A stretch of DNA of 64,000 nucleotides from Rivihabitans pingtungensis (GCF_003201855.1 NZ_QJKI01000001.1:124001-188000), one strand, 5' to 3'. Counted from the stretch's first letter, positions 29,741 through 38,900 are shown. The notes: a model not told the origin generated them from the letters alone. Translations and numbers: made by a program.

Positions 29741-31672
29741 TCAACGCCAATGCAGCCAGATGGCGGCAGTGCGTATTTTGTGACGTATTCTGGCTGTCAG
29801 CGATACATTTAATTGATATTTATGCATAAAATCCTGCTCTTGTGCATATTGTGCGTATTCAACTTTTTGCGCCCACGCTTCCAGAGGCTCGGCATTTTCT
29901 GTGGTCAATTTGGCCAGAGCCCGGGCAGCTTTGCATTGCCCAGGCGAGTCGCCAATCTGTTGAGCCAGTTGCAAAGAGTCTTGCAAGAGACGCACGACCA
30001 CGGACACGGGTGGGGTTATCGCTGAGTTGTGTGGATTAAAGCCTTGTGTTTGCCAGGCTGCCGTGATTTCCTGCGCAATATTCCGCAAATTGTTGACGGT
30101 TCCCAAAAAACTGTCCGTTTCCCGGTATGCGTGATCCCTGGCTTGCGCGGGCGGTGGCGGCCAAATGTCTTGCCAAGAGCGATTTCGTTCCAGCCAGGCC
30201 ACCAAGCGAGGCATTGGTGTATGCATGAAGCAAATCAATCGCATCATGACTGCACGCATGTGAGCATCCTGAAGGGCTGGCGCTTCATGCCGCGCATCCA
30301 CCCGCACCAAGCTATGGCGGATGGCCAGGCGGCACAGCCACACCTGAATGCAACTCCAGAGATCATATGGCGCCGGCTTCTGTAACAGATGAATGGCCGC
30401 ACTCTGAAAAAAAATGCCTGCTTCCATCCAGCCCGCCTGTTGCTCGCGTTGTAAAGCCTTGGCATGTGCTGGTTGCACCGCAGGTTGCCATAGCATGCGG
30501 CAATATTGCCAGGCTGCCCGCCGCCATCTGCCAGACAAGCGCAGGCTCGCTGCATGCATGCGTTGCCATTGGCGACGGTCTGCTGCGGTATCGTCTGGAA
30601 CAAGCTGCTGACGCAAACGGTATTCTGCTTCGTACCAGCCTTGATCGCGCAAGGCGTTCAGCGCCAGTCGGGCGTCTTTGCCTGCCAAGCTGCCCGGAGC
30701 CCATGCACTTGGCGCTAACCAGCGTAACGAGTGTGCGCCACACCCCATGCTGGCATACCATTTGGCCGCAAAACGTTGGCGTTGGGCCAGCGTGGGTGTG
30801 TAGCGTTCTTTCCAGCCTTTTTTCCAGTCGAAGGCGGCGGATGGCTGGTTGATTATAAATGGTGCGCGCTTCAGCGCCCTAGCCAGCGTGTATTCGGTGG
30901 GACCGCCTAGAATTTCGCGGTGTTCGGGCGCAAATGCAGCGCAGAACGTGCGTGCACCTTCTGGTAAATTCGCCAGCTGTTCTTCTTGTGTCCGGTTGTC
31001 CAGATCGTTTTGCCAGGCTAGCCAGCATAAATGCGCAGCAAAAAGTTTGCCTTGATGAATACGCTGTAAAAACAAAGGGGTAATGTCAAAATAGTCACTG
31101 CCGCTGTAGCCTAGAACAATCAGCGTCACATCAGGGTCGTCCAGCAGTGCCAGTAGCGCATCACGCAGGGAGGGAGGCAAGCCTGGCTCCAGATTACTGA
31201 TGGAATGACCCAAGGTGGGCAGCGGCTCTTCGATACTGCCGTGTAGTTTCAGCAAGCCCCAGTTTGACAGGGGATGCTGACTGGGGGTGATGACAGGGAT
31301 ACGGTGGCCGGCCGCCGCTTCCACAGCCTGATCAAAATTGGTGGTGATTGCCCAGCTTTGAGTTCGTAAAATAATCTCGGCGATTTGGTGGTGAATCCAG
31401 TTTGGCGCACAGTGATGAAAAATCTCGAGATTGGCCAGGCAGTCTGGCCCCATGGCCCACAGACAGTCCTCAATCACCTTTTCCAGTCGAGGCATGGTTT
31501 TACCCAAGCTCTGGTGGGCTTCTCGATAAAGCTGATGCAGCAGCGCCATCTCGTGCGTGACAGGCAGGTGATGTTCCAACCAATGCCAAGTAAGCGCTTC
31601 TCCTCCTGGCATATGGCTGGGAATGGAAACGCCGGCGCCAAACCAGAACACGATTTTTTGCGTACTTTCCAT
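29741..31672 (-). CDS. SIR2-domain protein, probable NAD-depleting antiphage effector
   Basis: This 643-residue protein carries an N-terminal SIR2-like NAD-binding domain: FWFGAGVSIPS at residues 10-20, ITTNFDQAVEAA near 110, LLKLHGS near 142, and VLGYSGSDYFD near 187. The C-terminal 400 residues are Ala/Trp-rich and helical, with no family recognised. The layout, a defence-type SIR2 domain fused to a long helical sensor-like region, recalls defence-associated sirtuins that deplete NAD upon phage detection. That role is inferred. The gene is single, between csoR and nfeD, and its composition is somewhat less GC-rich than its neighbours. A dispersed palindromic element lies upstream. Confidence 0.75.
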   Translation of the reverse strand: MESTQKIVFWFGAGVSIPSHMPGGEALTWHWLEHHLPVTHEMALLHQLYREAHQSLGKTMPRLEKVIEDCLWAMGPDCLANLEIFHHCAPNWIHHQIAEIILRTQSWAITTNFDQAVEAAAGHRIPVITPSQHPLSNWGLLKLHGSIEEPLPTLGHSISNLEPGLPPSLRDALLALLDDPDVTLIVLGYSGSDYFDITPLFLQRIHQGKLFAAHLCWLAWQNDLDNRTQEEQLANLPEGARTFCAAFAPEHREILGGPTEYTLARALKRAPFIINQPSAAFDWKKGWKERYTPTLAQRQRFAAKWYASMGCGAHSLRWLAPSAWAPGSLAGKDARLALNALRDQGWYEAEYRLRQQLVPDDTAADRRQWQRMHAASLRLSGRWRRAAWQYCRMLWQPAVQPAHAKALQREQQAGWMEAGIFFQSAAIHLLQKPAPYDLWSCIQVWLCRLAIRHSLVRVDARHEAPALQDAHMRAVMMRLICFMHTPMPRLVAWLERNRSWQDIWPPPPAQARDHAYRETDSFLGTVNNLRNIAQEITAAWQTQGFNPHNSAITPPVSVVVRLLQDSLQLAQQIGDSPGQCKAARALAKLTTENAEPLEAWAQKVEYAQYAQEQDFMHKYQLNVSLTARIRHKIRTAAIWLHWR

Positions 31673-31840
31673 GAAATAAAATACTTTCGTGACTGAGCTG
31701 TGGTGGCAGTTTGTGGGTGAATAGCCCCTAAAAAAACACAGTGTAGCAGTCCTGGCGAGTCGTCAGTCATGTTGAAATACCGGGGAGCGAGCTTGCTCTC
31801 GGGCTTCTGCGCCAATGATGAGTTCATATCATGATGACCG

Positions 31841-31920
31841 GCTATTCGGTGGCGCAACCGCAGACCGTACGCAAAATGCGGCACGGTCGTGCAACCGCGC
31901 CAGAAGGATTTTGTTACAGC
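31841..31920 (-). repeat. Dispersed palindromic element at the csoR stop
   Basis: On the minus strand this reads TAACAAAATCCTTCTGGCGC, then GGTTGCACGACCGTGCCG and GTCTGCGGTTGCGCC, clearly the element family. The csoR stop codon (TAA, 31914-31916) is the TAA of the element's outer end. The far end is degenerate. Confidence 0.75.
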
Positions 31921-32237
31921 AGTTTTTTGACCGTGGCCATCAGCTCGTCCAGCGCCGCCTCGCCTTCGCCGCTCTGGATGGCCTGTTGCACGCAGCCGTG
32001 GGCGTGGTGGGTGAGCAGCTGCATGGCCACGCCGTTCAGCGCGGCGCGGGCGGCGGCCAGCTGGGTGAGGATGTCCACACAGTAGCGGTCTTCTTCCACC
32101 ATGCGCGCCACGCCGCGCACTTGGCCTTCAATGCGCGCCAGCCGCGCCAGCAGGGCGGATTTGTCTGGCTGCTCCACCCGCTTGTCGCTGCCTGGCGCGC
32201 TGTCTTCGCTGTGGCAGCACTCAGCCACGGACGTCAA
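31914..32237 (-). CDS. csoR: CsoR/FrmR family copper-sensing repressor
   Basis: This 107-residue all-helical repressor of the DUF156 family contains LLARLARIEGQVRGVARMVE, then the metal ligands Cys in DRYCVDIL and His/Cys in LTHHAHGCV, the Cu(I) triad of CsoR. It is last in the minus-strand order copA-copZ-csoR and overlaps copZ by 17 bp, so it is probably co-expressed with the genes it controls. The likely operator is the palindrome at 34851-34868. Nickel- or formaldehyde-sensing relatives exist, but the copper context decides. Confidence 0.9.
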   Translation of the reverse strand: MTSVAECCHSEDSAPGSDKRVEQPDKSALLARLARIEGQVRGVARMVEEDRYCVDILTQLAAARAALNGVAMQLLTHHAHGCVQQAIQSGEGEAALDELMATVKKLL

Positions 32238-32430
32238 ACCCAGCGTCTTCGATGGCCTGGCTCAGCGTGGCGGCGCTTTGCTGGGCCGGGTTGAAGGTGA
32301 TCACGGCGTTGGCGGCGTCTTTGTTGACCACCGCGCTGTCCACGCCGGGCAGGGCGGTCAGCACGCGGGTGATATTGGCCACGCAGCCCATGCAGGTCAT
32401 GCCGTCGATATTGAGGGTGAGGGTTTCCAT
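32221..32430 (-). CDS. copZ: Copper chaperone, HMA domain
   Basis: This 69-residue single heavy-metal-associated domain has the Cu(I) motif GMTCMGC near residue 10 and the ferredoxin-like fold pattern (SQAIEDAGFDVRG end). It carries Cu(I) in the cytoplasm and hands it to the CopA ATPase encoded 49 bp upstream. It overlaps csoR. Confidence 0.93.
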   Translation of the reverse strand: METLTLNIDGMTCMGCVANITRVLTALPGVDSAVVNKDAANAVITFNPAQQSAATLSQAIEDAGFDVRG

Positions 32431-32479
32431 TGTGTTGCTCCTGTGGGTGAAAAAATCTGTGTGCTGTGCTCAGTGTTGC

Positions 32480-34837
32480 TCAGCGCCCTGGCCGCCAGCG
32501 GCGCAGCAGCAAGGCATTGCTTACCACCGACACTGAGCTCATCGCCATGGCCGCGCCGGCAATCACCGGGTTCAGCCCGCCCAGCGCCGCCAGCGGAATG
32601 CCCAGGATATTGTAAATAAAGGCAAAAAACAGGTTCTGGCGAATCTTGGCCAGGGTGCGGCGCGATAAATCAATGGCGTCGGCGGCGGCCAGCAGGTCGC
32701 CGTGCATCAGGGTGATGTCGGCGGTTTCAATCGCCACATGGCTGCCACCGCCCATGGCCAGGCTGACGTCGGCCTGCGCCAGCGCCGGGGCGTCGTTGAC
32801 GCCGTCGCCGGCCATGCCCACCCGCTCGCCGCGCGCTTGCAATTCGGCAATCGCCCGCGCCTTGCCGTCCGGGCGCACGCCGGCCTGCCAGCAGCGAATG
32901 TCCAGCGCTTTGGCCACTCGCGCGGCGGCGGCCGGGTTATCGCCGGTCAGCATATGCACTTCCACGCCCATGGCGCGCAGCCGGGCGATGGTGGGCGCGG
33001 CGGACGGGCGGATGGCGTCGGATAGCGCCAGCAGCGCCAAGACTTGAGTTTCATCCGCCAGCGCCGCCACCGTGTGGCCGGCCTCGGTCAGTCGGGTGAC
33101 CTGCGGGTGTTCGGCCAGCGTCGGGCTGACCCAGGCTGGCACGCCCAGTCGCAGCGCCCGACCGTGGATCACCCCGGATACACCCTGGCCGACGCTGACG
33201 CTGAATGCCTCGACGGGCTGCAAACCCAGCTGGGCATCTTGGGCGGCGCGCAGGATGGCGGCGGCCAGCGGGTGTTCGCTGCCGGCTTCCAGGCTGGCGG
33301 CCAGCGCCAGTGCTTGTTCGCGGTTGTCGGCGGCCAGGGCGATGACTTCGGTCAGCTGCGGACGGCCTTCGGTGAGCGTGCCGGTTTTGTCCACCGCCAG
33401 CACGGTCAGCCGGCCGGCGTGCTCCAGCGCGGTGGCGTGGCGAAACAGCACGCCATGGCGGGCGCCCAGGCCGACGCCCACCATCACCGCTGCCGGGGTG
33501 GCCAGGCCCAGCGCACACGGGCAGGCAATCACCAGCACTGCCACCGCCTGCATGATGGCGCGTTCCCAGTCGCCGCTGCTGGCCCCCACCGCCAGCAGGG
33601 TGGCCACGGCAATGGCCAGCACCGCCGGCACAAAATACCCGGAAATCACGTCCGCCAGCCGCTGGATCGGCGCTTTCGAGCCTTGCGCCTCGCCCACCTG
33701 GCGGATGATGGCGGCCAGCTGGGTGTCGGCGCCCACGCCGGTGGCGCGCAGGCGCAGCACGCCTTGCAGATTGCGGGTGGCGGCGTACACCGGGCTGTCC
33801 ACGCCCTTGCTGACCGGGGCGCTTTCGCCGGTCAGCAGGCTTTCGTCCACGCTGCCCTGGCCGTCGATCACCACGCCGTCCACTGGCGCGCTTTCGCCTT
33901 CGCGCACCCACACCACCTCGCCTACGCGCACCTCGGCCACCGGCACATCCTGCACCGCGCCGTCGCGCTCCACCCGTGCCGTGGTCGGCGCCAGCTTGAG
34001 CAGGGCTTCGATGGCCCCGGCGGTTTGCCGGCGCGCGCGCTGTTCCAGCCACTTGCCCAGCAGCACCAGGGTGATCACCGACACGCTGGCTTCAAAGTAC
34101 ACATGGCCATGATGCGGCGCGGTCAGCGCCGTCCACACGCTCAGCAGATAGGCCATGCTGGTGCCCAGCGCCACCAGCACATCCATATTGGCGCCGCCGC
34201 CGCGCAGGCTGAGCCAGGCGCCGCGATAAAAGCGCCAGCCCACCAAAAACTGCACTGGCGTGGCCAGCGCCCACTGCCAGGCCACCGGCAACAGGCCATG
34301 GCGGCCGGCGAGCATGGCCAGCATTTCCGCCACAAACGGCAGCGCCAGCAGGGTTGACGCCAGCAGCCAGCGGCCGGTGTGGTCTTGCTCGCCGGCCGCT
34401 GTGATGGGGGCGTCGGCGCGCGGCAGCTGCGCCTGATAACCGGCGCGGCGCACTGCGTCCAGCAACTGCGCGCTGCTGACCACGCCGGCCGGGTAATCCA
34501 CCTCGGCGCTGGCAGTGGCGAAGTTGACGCTGGCGTGCACGCCAGGCAGACGATTGAGCACTTTTTCGATGCGCTGGGCGCAGGCGGCGCAAGTCATGCC
34601 CTCCAGCGTCAGCCGCTGGCGGCTGAGCGGCACCTGAAAACCGGCGCGCGCCACCGCCGCCATGGCGGCGGCAAGGTCGGGCGGCTGGGCCGTGCGTGAG
34701 GTGAGCCGCGCGCTGGCGGTGGCAAAGTTGACCTCGGCGTCTACATCCGGCAGGCGCTTGAGCACTTTTTCCAGCCGAACCGCGCAGGCGGCGCAGGTCA
34801 TGCCAGCGATTGGCAAGGTGAGGATGGGGGGCGTCAT
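32480..34837 (-). CDS. copA: Cu(I)-exporting P1B-type ATPase
   Basis: This 785-residue copper efflux pump has two N-terminal HMA domains, each with GMTCAAC (residues about 12 and 84). Eight membrane helices follow, the transmembrane metal site ACPCALGLATP, the phosphorylation site DKTGTLTEG, the hinge GDGVNDAPALAQ, and LTGDNPAAA. Its length is normal for a two-HMA CopA. It is the first gene of the copA-copZ-csoR operon, and a CsoR-like operator lies 14 bp upstream of its start. Confidence 0.96.
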   Translation of the reverse strand: MTPPILTLPIAGMTCAACAVRLEKVLKRLPDVDAEVNFATASARLTSRTAQPPDLAAAMAAVARAGFQVPLSRQRLTLEGMTCAACAQRIEKVLNRLPGVHASVNFATASAEVDYPAGVVSSAQLLDAVRRAGYQAQLPRADAPITAAGEQDHTGRWLLASTLLALPFVAEMLAMLAGRHGLLPVAWQWALATPVQFLVGWRFYRGAWLSLRGGGANMDVLVALGTSMAYLLSVWTALTAPHHGHVYFEASVSVITLVLLGKWLEQRARRQTAGAIEALLKLAPTTARVERDGAVQDVPVAEVRVGEVVWVREGESAPVDGVVIDGQGSVDESLLTGESAPVSKGVDSPVYAATRNLQGVLRLRATGVGADTQLAAIIRQVGEAQGSKAPIQRLADVISGYFVPAVLAIAVATLLAVGASSGDWERAIMQAVAVLVIACPCALGLATPAAVMVGVGLGARHGVLFRHATALEHAGRLTVLAVDKTGTLTEGRPQLTEVIALAADNREQALALAASLEAGSEHPLAAAILRAAQDAQLGLQPVEAFSVSVGQGVSGVIHGRALRLGVPAWVSPTLAEHPQVTRLTEAGHTVAALADETQVLALLALSDAIRPSAAPTIARLRAMGVEVHMLTGDNPAAAARVAKALDIRCWQAGVRPDGKARAIAELQARGERVGMAGDGVNDAPALAQADVSLAMGGGSHVAIETADITLMHGDLLAAADAIDLSRRTLAKIRQNLFFAFIYNILGIPLAALGGLNPVIAGAAMAMSSVSVVSNALLLRRWRPGR

Positions 34838-34850
34838 GGCGTGGCTTTCT

Positions 34851-34868
34851 TATACCCTATGGGGGTAT
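34851..34868 (-). promoter_or_regulatory. Probable CsoR operator upstream of copA
   Basis: TATACCCTATGGGGGTAT is a near-perfect palindrome of the TACCC...GGGTA class bound by CsoR/FrmR-family repressors. It lies directly upstream of copA in an operon that ends with csoR, which supports autoregulation by copper. Confidence 0.7.
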
Positions 34869-35209
34869 GTTAGCAAAGCGAGGCGGGCGCAACAAGCGGG
34901 GGTTGGCGCTTTCGGTTTGGTGCGAACAAATTCTTTTGGATATTATTTTTGAATAAAAAAATGATTTTTGGCAATTCATCCGTAATCTGGCTCAAAAAAA
35001 GAAAAAATGTCATGTAATGCACATTTTTTAACAAGAATCAAAAAGACTGATGCCTTCTTTGATGATTAAGTATTTTTACTAATAGCGTCTTCTTGAAAAA
35101 GCATGCTCTACTCTGTGGCGGGAGTATTTTGTAGCCAGCAATGTGAACTTCATTGCCTAAAATCCATCCCGTTATCTTCAGCATATTTCTCAAGAAAGGC
35201 TTCTGAATC
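34869..35209. other. AT-rich intergenic region between copA and the RTX gene
   Basis: These 341 bp are much richer in A+T than the rest of the window. They contain TATTAT at about 34938, a perfect 9-bp stem AAAAAATGT/ACATTTTTT at 35002-35029 without a GC core, and AGAAAGG 12 bp before the RTX start. It serves as the divergent promoter region; no gene was found. Confidence 0.5.
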
Positions 35210-37540
35210 ATGAACAGCACTGCCGGCACGACTTTTGTTCTCTCTCCGACCACAACTTCTTTCACCCTGGCTGTCAGCGATGACAGCACGGTGATTGGCA
35301 ATGACCTGAACAATCGCATTACGGGCAATATCGGCAATGATCTGCTGCAAGGCAATCTGGGCAATGACACCCTGTACGGCGGCGTCGGCAATGACACCCT
35401 GTACGGCGGCGACGGCAATGACTATCTGGATGGCCAGGCTGGCGCCGACAGCATGGTGGGTGGCGCTGGCAATGACATTTACGTCATTGACGATGCCAGC
35501 GACAAAATCGTGGAACAACTTGATGGAGGGACAGACACGGTATATGCGTATATTGACTATGCCCTGGATGACAACATCGAAAATGCCTATGTAAAATCCA
35601 CGTCTGGCCTGACACTCACTGGCAATGCCGCCAATAATGTGCTCAAGGGTGGCGTGGGCGATGATCATTTATACGGCGGTGCGGGTAACGATAATCTGAA
35701 TGGCGGCGAAGGCACGGATTATCTGGAGGGTGGCGACGGCAACGATGTGCTCAATGGTGGCACAGGCGAAAATGTGTCTTGTGGCGGCGTGCTGGACGGC
35801 GGCGCCGGCAATGACACCCTGAACGGTGATCTGAATGGTTCTGAATACCTGATCGGCGGTGACGGCAATGATCGCCTGAATGGTTACAAAGACGATCACA
35901 TGTCCGGCGGCGCGGGCAATGACACCTATCTGTTCACTGGTGTGCAGTACAATATCATTGAAGCCGCTGGCGAAGGCACTGACACCATTCTGTCCAGCGT
36001 CACCTTCGATATGATCAACACCACCAGTCTCTACGATGGTGGCCGCGTGGTGTCTGGCGAGGTGGAAAACCTCACGCTGACCGGCACGGAAGACAACAAC
36101 GGCAGCGGCAACGAGCTGAACAACCTGATCACCGGCAACAGCGGCAAAAACGTGCTGGATGGCCGTGACGGCAACGATACGCTCAAGGCTGGCGATGACG
36201 CGGACTCCTTGATTGGCGGCAATGGCAACGACGTGCTGGATGGCGGCGCAGGCATCGACCACATGGAAGGCAACGCCGGCAATGACGTCTACTACGTTGA
36301 CGTGCAGGAAGACGAAGTAGTGGAACTGGCCGACGAAGGCACCGACCAAGTGCGCGCCTCCATCACCTACACCCTGGCCAAGGGCAATAATGTCGAAAAT
36401 CTGCAATTGCTGGGCGCCGACAACCTTAATGGCACGGGCAACGAGCTGAACAACCAGATCCTGGGCAATAGCGGGGCCAATGTGCTCAGCGGCTTGCTGG
36501 GCAATGACAGCATCTATGGCTACGCCGGCAATGACACCCTGAATGGCGACGAAGGCAACGACTACCTGGATGGCGGCGACGGCACCGACATGATTTATGG
36601 CGGCGACGGCAACGACGTGCTGCGCGGCGGCATTGGTGAAGGTCTGTCTCCTGGCGGCACGCTGGATGGCGGCGCTGGCAACGATACCCTGTATGGCGAT
36701 GTGAACGGCTCGGAATACCTGATCGGTGGCGATGGCAACGACCGCTTGTATGGTCTGAAGGACGATCACATGGACGGCGGCGCTGGTGACGATGCCTTCT
36801 ACTACACCGGCATTCAATACAATATTGTCGAAGCGGCAGGTGGCGGCAACGACACCATCTATTCCACCGTCACCATGCACATGCAAACCACCACTCAGAT
36901 TTACGATGGCCGCGTTGTGGTGTCGGGCGAAGTGGAAAACCTCACCCTGACCGGCACTGACAATATCGACGGTAGCGCCAACGATCTGGCTAACCGCATC
37001 ACCGGCAACACCGGCAATAATGCCCTGAACGGTCTGGGCGGCAATGACACCATTTCTGGCCTGGGCGGCAGCGATACCCTGAACGGCGGCGACGGCAACG
37101 ATATTTTCTATGTGGGCACGGTGGCCGGCAACTGGAATGCCGTGACCGAAATCTCCACCGGCGCCGACAAGGATCTGATCCGCTTTGGCAAGTTCTTTAC
37201 CGGCGACCACACTGCCGGCAGCAGCCAGCTGACCGTCACCGACTTTACCCAAGGCAGCGATCTGTTGCGCTTTGATATCGGCGCCGGCGCCACTCGCCCG
37301 ACCACAGTGACCAAAATCACTGCGGGCGCCAGCGATACCCTGGCCACCCTGCTGGCCCAGGCCGCCAGCCTGGCCAGCAGCGATACGGCGCCCAAGGCCG
37401 CGTATTTCAACCTGGATGGTAATACCTACTTTGTGCTGGACAAGAGCGTCGATGCTGGCTTCAGCAGCAACGATGTGGCCATCAAGCTGACTGGCGAGAT
37501 TGCCCTGAAGGCGGCCGACTTCCAGTTTGTTGCGGTGTAA
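35210..37540 (+). CDS. Large RTX calcium-binding protein, probably type I secreted
   Basis: This 776-residue acidic protein is built almost entirely of GGxGxDxLx nonapeptides (for example GGVGNDTLYGGDGNDYLDG), which bind calcium in a beta-roll after export. It has no N-terminal signal peptide. The last 100 residues are repeat-free and hydrophobic-acidic, as in the C-terminal signals of type I secretion. A module of about 160 residues occurs twice (roughly 141-300 and 421-590), each with SEYLIGGDGNDRL and SGEVENLTLTGT. No protease or lipase domain is seen, so an adhesin or surface-layer role is possible. Secretion genes are not in the window. Confidence 0.88.
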   Translation: MNSTAGTTFVLSPTTTSFTLAVSDDSTVIGNDLNNRITGNIGNDLLQGNLGNDTLYGGVGNDTLYGGDGNDYLDGQAGADSMVGGAGNDIYVIDDASDKIVEQLDGGTDTVYAYIDYALDDNIENAYVKSTSGLTLTGNAANNVLKGGVGDDHLYGGAGNDNLNGGEGTDYLEGGDGNDVLNGGTGENVSCGGVLDGGAGNDTLNGDLNGSEYLIGGDGNDRLNGYKDDHMSGGAGNDTYLFTGVQYNIIEAAGEGTDTILSSVTFDMINTTSLYDGGRVVSGEVENLTLTGTEDNNGSGNELNNLITGNSGKNVLDGRDGNDTLKAGDDADSLIGGNGNDVLDGGAGIDHMEGNAGNDVYYVDVQEDEVVELADEGTDQVRASITYTLAKGNNVENLQLLGADNLNGTGNELNNQILGNSGANVLSGLLGNDSIYGYAGNDTLNGDEGNDYLDGGDGTDMIYGGDGNDVLRGGIGEGLSPGGTLDGGAGNDTLYGDVNGSEYLIGGDGNDRLYGLKDDHMDGGAGDDAFYYTGIQYNIVEAAGGGNDTIYSTVTMHMQTTTQIYDGRVVVSGEVENLTLTGTDNIDGSANDLANRITGNTGNNALNGLGGNDTISGLGGSDTLNGGDGNDIFYVGTVAGNWNAVTEISTGADKDLIRFGKFFTGDHTAGSSQLTVTDFTQGSDLLRFDIGAGATRPTTVTKITAGASDTLATLLAQAASLASSDTAPKAAYFNLDGNTYFVLDKSVDAGFSSNDVAIKLTGEIALKAADFQFVAV

Positions 37541-37584
37541 AACCTGGCTGACGCGCGCCTGAACCACGCGCCTTGGTCAGCCTG

Positions 37585-37623
37585 ATACCCCCGCCCTGTC
37601 ATGCAGTGGCGGGGGTATATTTT
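37585..37623 (+). terminator. Intrinsic terminator of the RTX gene
   Basis: A perfect 11-bp stem ATACCCCCGCC/GGCGGGGGTAT with a 12-nt loop is followed by ATTTTT. A second, weaker nested hairpin (GGCTGAC...GTCAGCC) lies just before it at about 37547-37583. Confidence 0.88.
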
Positions 37624-37678
37624 TGTGCGGCCAAAACATAAAATCACTCATTCTCATCTAAATCCGACGGGCTTGGCC

Positions 37679-38782
37679 ATGCTGCACACTCCCCGCGCGC
37701 CCTTGGCGCCACTCACCCATATTCCGCGCGAGATTGCCTGCGTGGCCGACTACGAACGCTACGCCCGCGAGCGGCTGGACGCCAATGCCTGGGCGTATTT
37801 AAGCGGCGGGGCCGGCGACGAGCTGACCGCCGCCGACAACCGCCGCGCCTTCGAGCGCTGGCAGCTGTGGCCGCGCGTGCTGAATGATGTCTCCGCCGGC
37901 CATACCGCGCTGACCGTGTGCGGCCAGCCATTGGCCCACCCCATTCTATTGGCCCCGGTGGCGTATCAGCGCCTGTTTCACCCGGATGGCGAGCTGGCCA
38001 GCATGCTGGGCGCGGCGGCGATGGATACCCCGATGGTGGTCAGCACCTTGTCGTCGATTCCGCTGGAAACCCTGGCCCAGCACGCGGAAACCCCGCTGTG
38101 GTTTCAGCTGTACGCCCAGGCCGAGCGTGCGCACACACTGGATTTGGTGCAGCGCGCCGAGGCGGCCGGTTATCGGGTGCTGGTGGTGACGGTGGATGCG
38201 CCGCTGGCCGGCATTCGCTGCCGCGAACACCGCGCCGGCTTTGCCCTGCCGGCGCAGGTGAGCGCCGCCAATCTGGCCGGCTATCCGTCAGCGCCGGTGG
38301 CCGACGGCGTGTTTGCCCAGTGTAGTGTGCAGGGGTTGAGCTGGGCCGATCTGGATTGGCTGCTGGCGCACACCCGCCTGCCGGTGCTGGTGAAGGGCGT
38401 GCTGCACCCGGACGATGCCCGTCGCGCGGTGCGCGCTGGCGCAGCGGGGGTGGTGGTGTCCAACCATGGTGGGCGCACGCTGGACACCCTGCCGGCCAGT
38501 CTGGATGTGCTGGCGGCAGTGGTGGAGGCATTGGCCGGCGAGGGCGAAGTCTTGCTGGATGGCGGTGTGCTGCGCGGCGGCGATGTGTTCAAGGCGCTGG
38601 CGCTGGGCGCGCGCGCGGTGTTGCTGGGGCGTGCTTATCTGCACGCGCTGGCCGCCGCTGGCGCGCTGGGCGTGGCACACGCGCTGCGCACGCTGCGCGA
38701 AGAGCTGGAGGTCACCATGGCGCTGTGCGGCTGCGCCACGCTGGCGGATATTGGCCCTTCGGCGCTGCGCCGCCCTGTCTGA
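37679..38782 (+). CDS. FMN-dependent alpha-hydroxy-acid oxidase/dehydrogenase
   Basis: This is a 367-residue TIM-barrel flavoenzyme of the LldD/glycolate-oxidase family. It shows VADYERYARERLDANAWAYLSGGAGDE at the N terminus, the substrate-binding and catalytic SNHGGRTLD near 265, and LLDGGVLRGGDVFKALALGARAVLLGR for FMN phosphate binding. Family members oxidise lactate, glycolate or mandelate; the substrate cannot be told here. The start MLHTPRAPLAPL is chosen because the upstream extension reads through the RTX terminator. The stop TGA coincides with the left edge of a palindromic element. Confidence 0.88.
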   Translation: MLHTPRAPLAPLTHIPREIACVADYERYARERLDANAWAYLSGGAGDELTAADNRRAFERWQLWPRVLNDVSAGHTALTVCGQPLAHPILLAPVAYQRLFHPDGELASMLGAAAMDTPMVVSTLSSIPLETLAQHAETPLWFQLYAQAERAHTLDLVQRAEAAGYRVLVVTVDAPLAGIRCREHRAGFALPAQVSAANLAGYPSAPVADGVFAQCSVQGLSWADLDWLLAHTRLPVLVKGVLHPDDARRAVRAGAAGVVVSNHGGRTLDTLPASLDVLAAVVEALAGEGEVLLDGGVLRGGDVFKALALGARAVLLGRAYLHALAAAGALGVAHALRTLREELEVTMALCGCATLADIGPSALRRPV

Positions 38783-38893
38783 GTGGCTGACAAAACCTTC
38801 CTGGCGTTGTTGCGCGGCCTTGCCATACGCCTTGTACTGTCTGTGGCTGCGCACCTGGCCAGGCGCGCGGCGCGGGGTTTTGTGAGTCGCTCT
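38780..38893 (+). repeat. Dispersed palindromic element
   Basis: This full-length copy has outer ends TGAGTGGCTGACAAAACC and GGGGTTTTGTGAGTCGCTCT and the family core CTGGCGTTGTTGCGCGGCC. It lies between the convergent hydroxy-acid oxidase and dxs genes and begins within the stop codon of the former. Confidence 0.9.
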
Positions 38894-38900
38894 TAATGTC

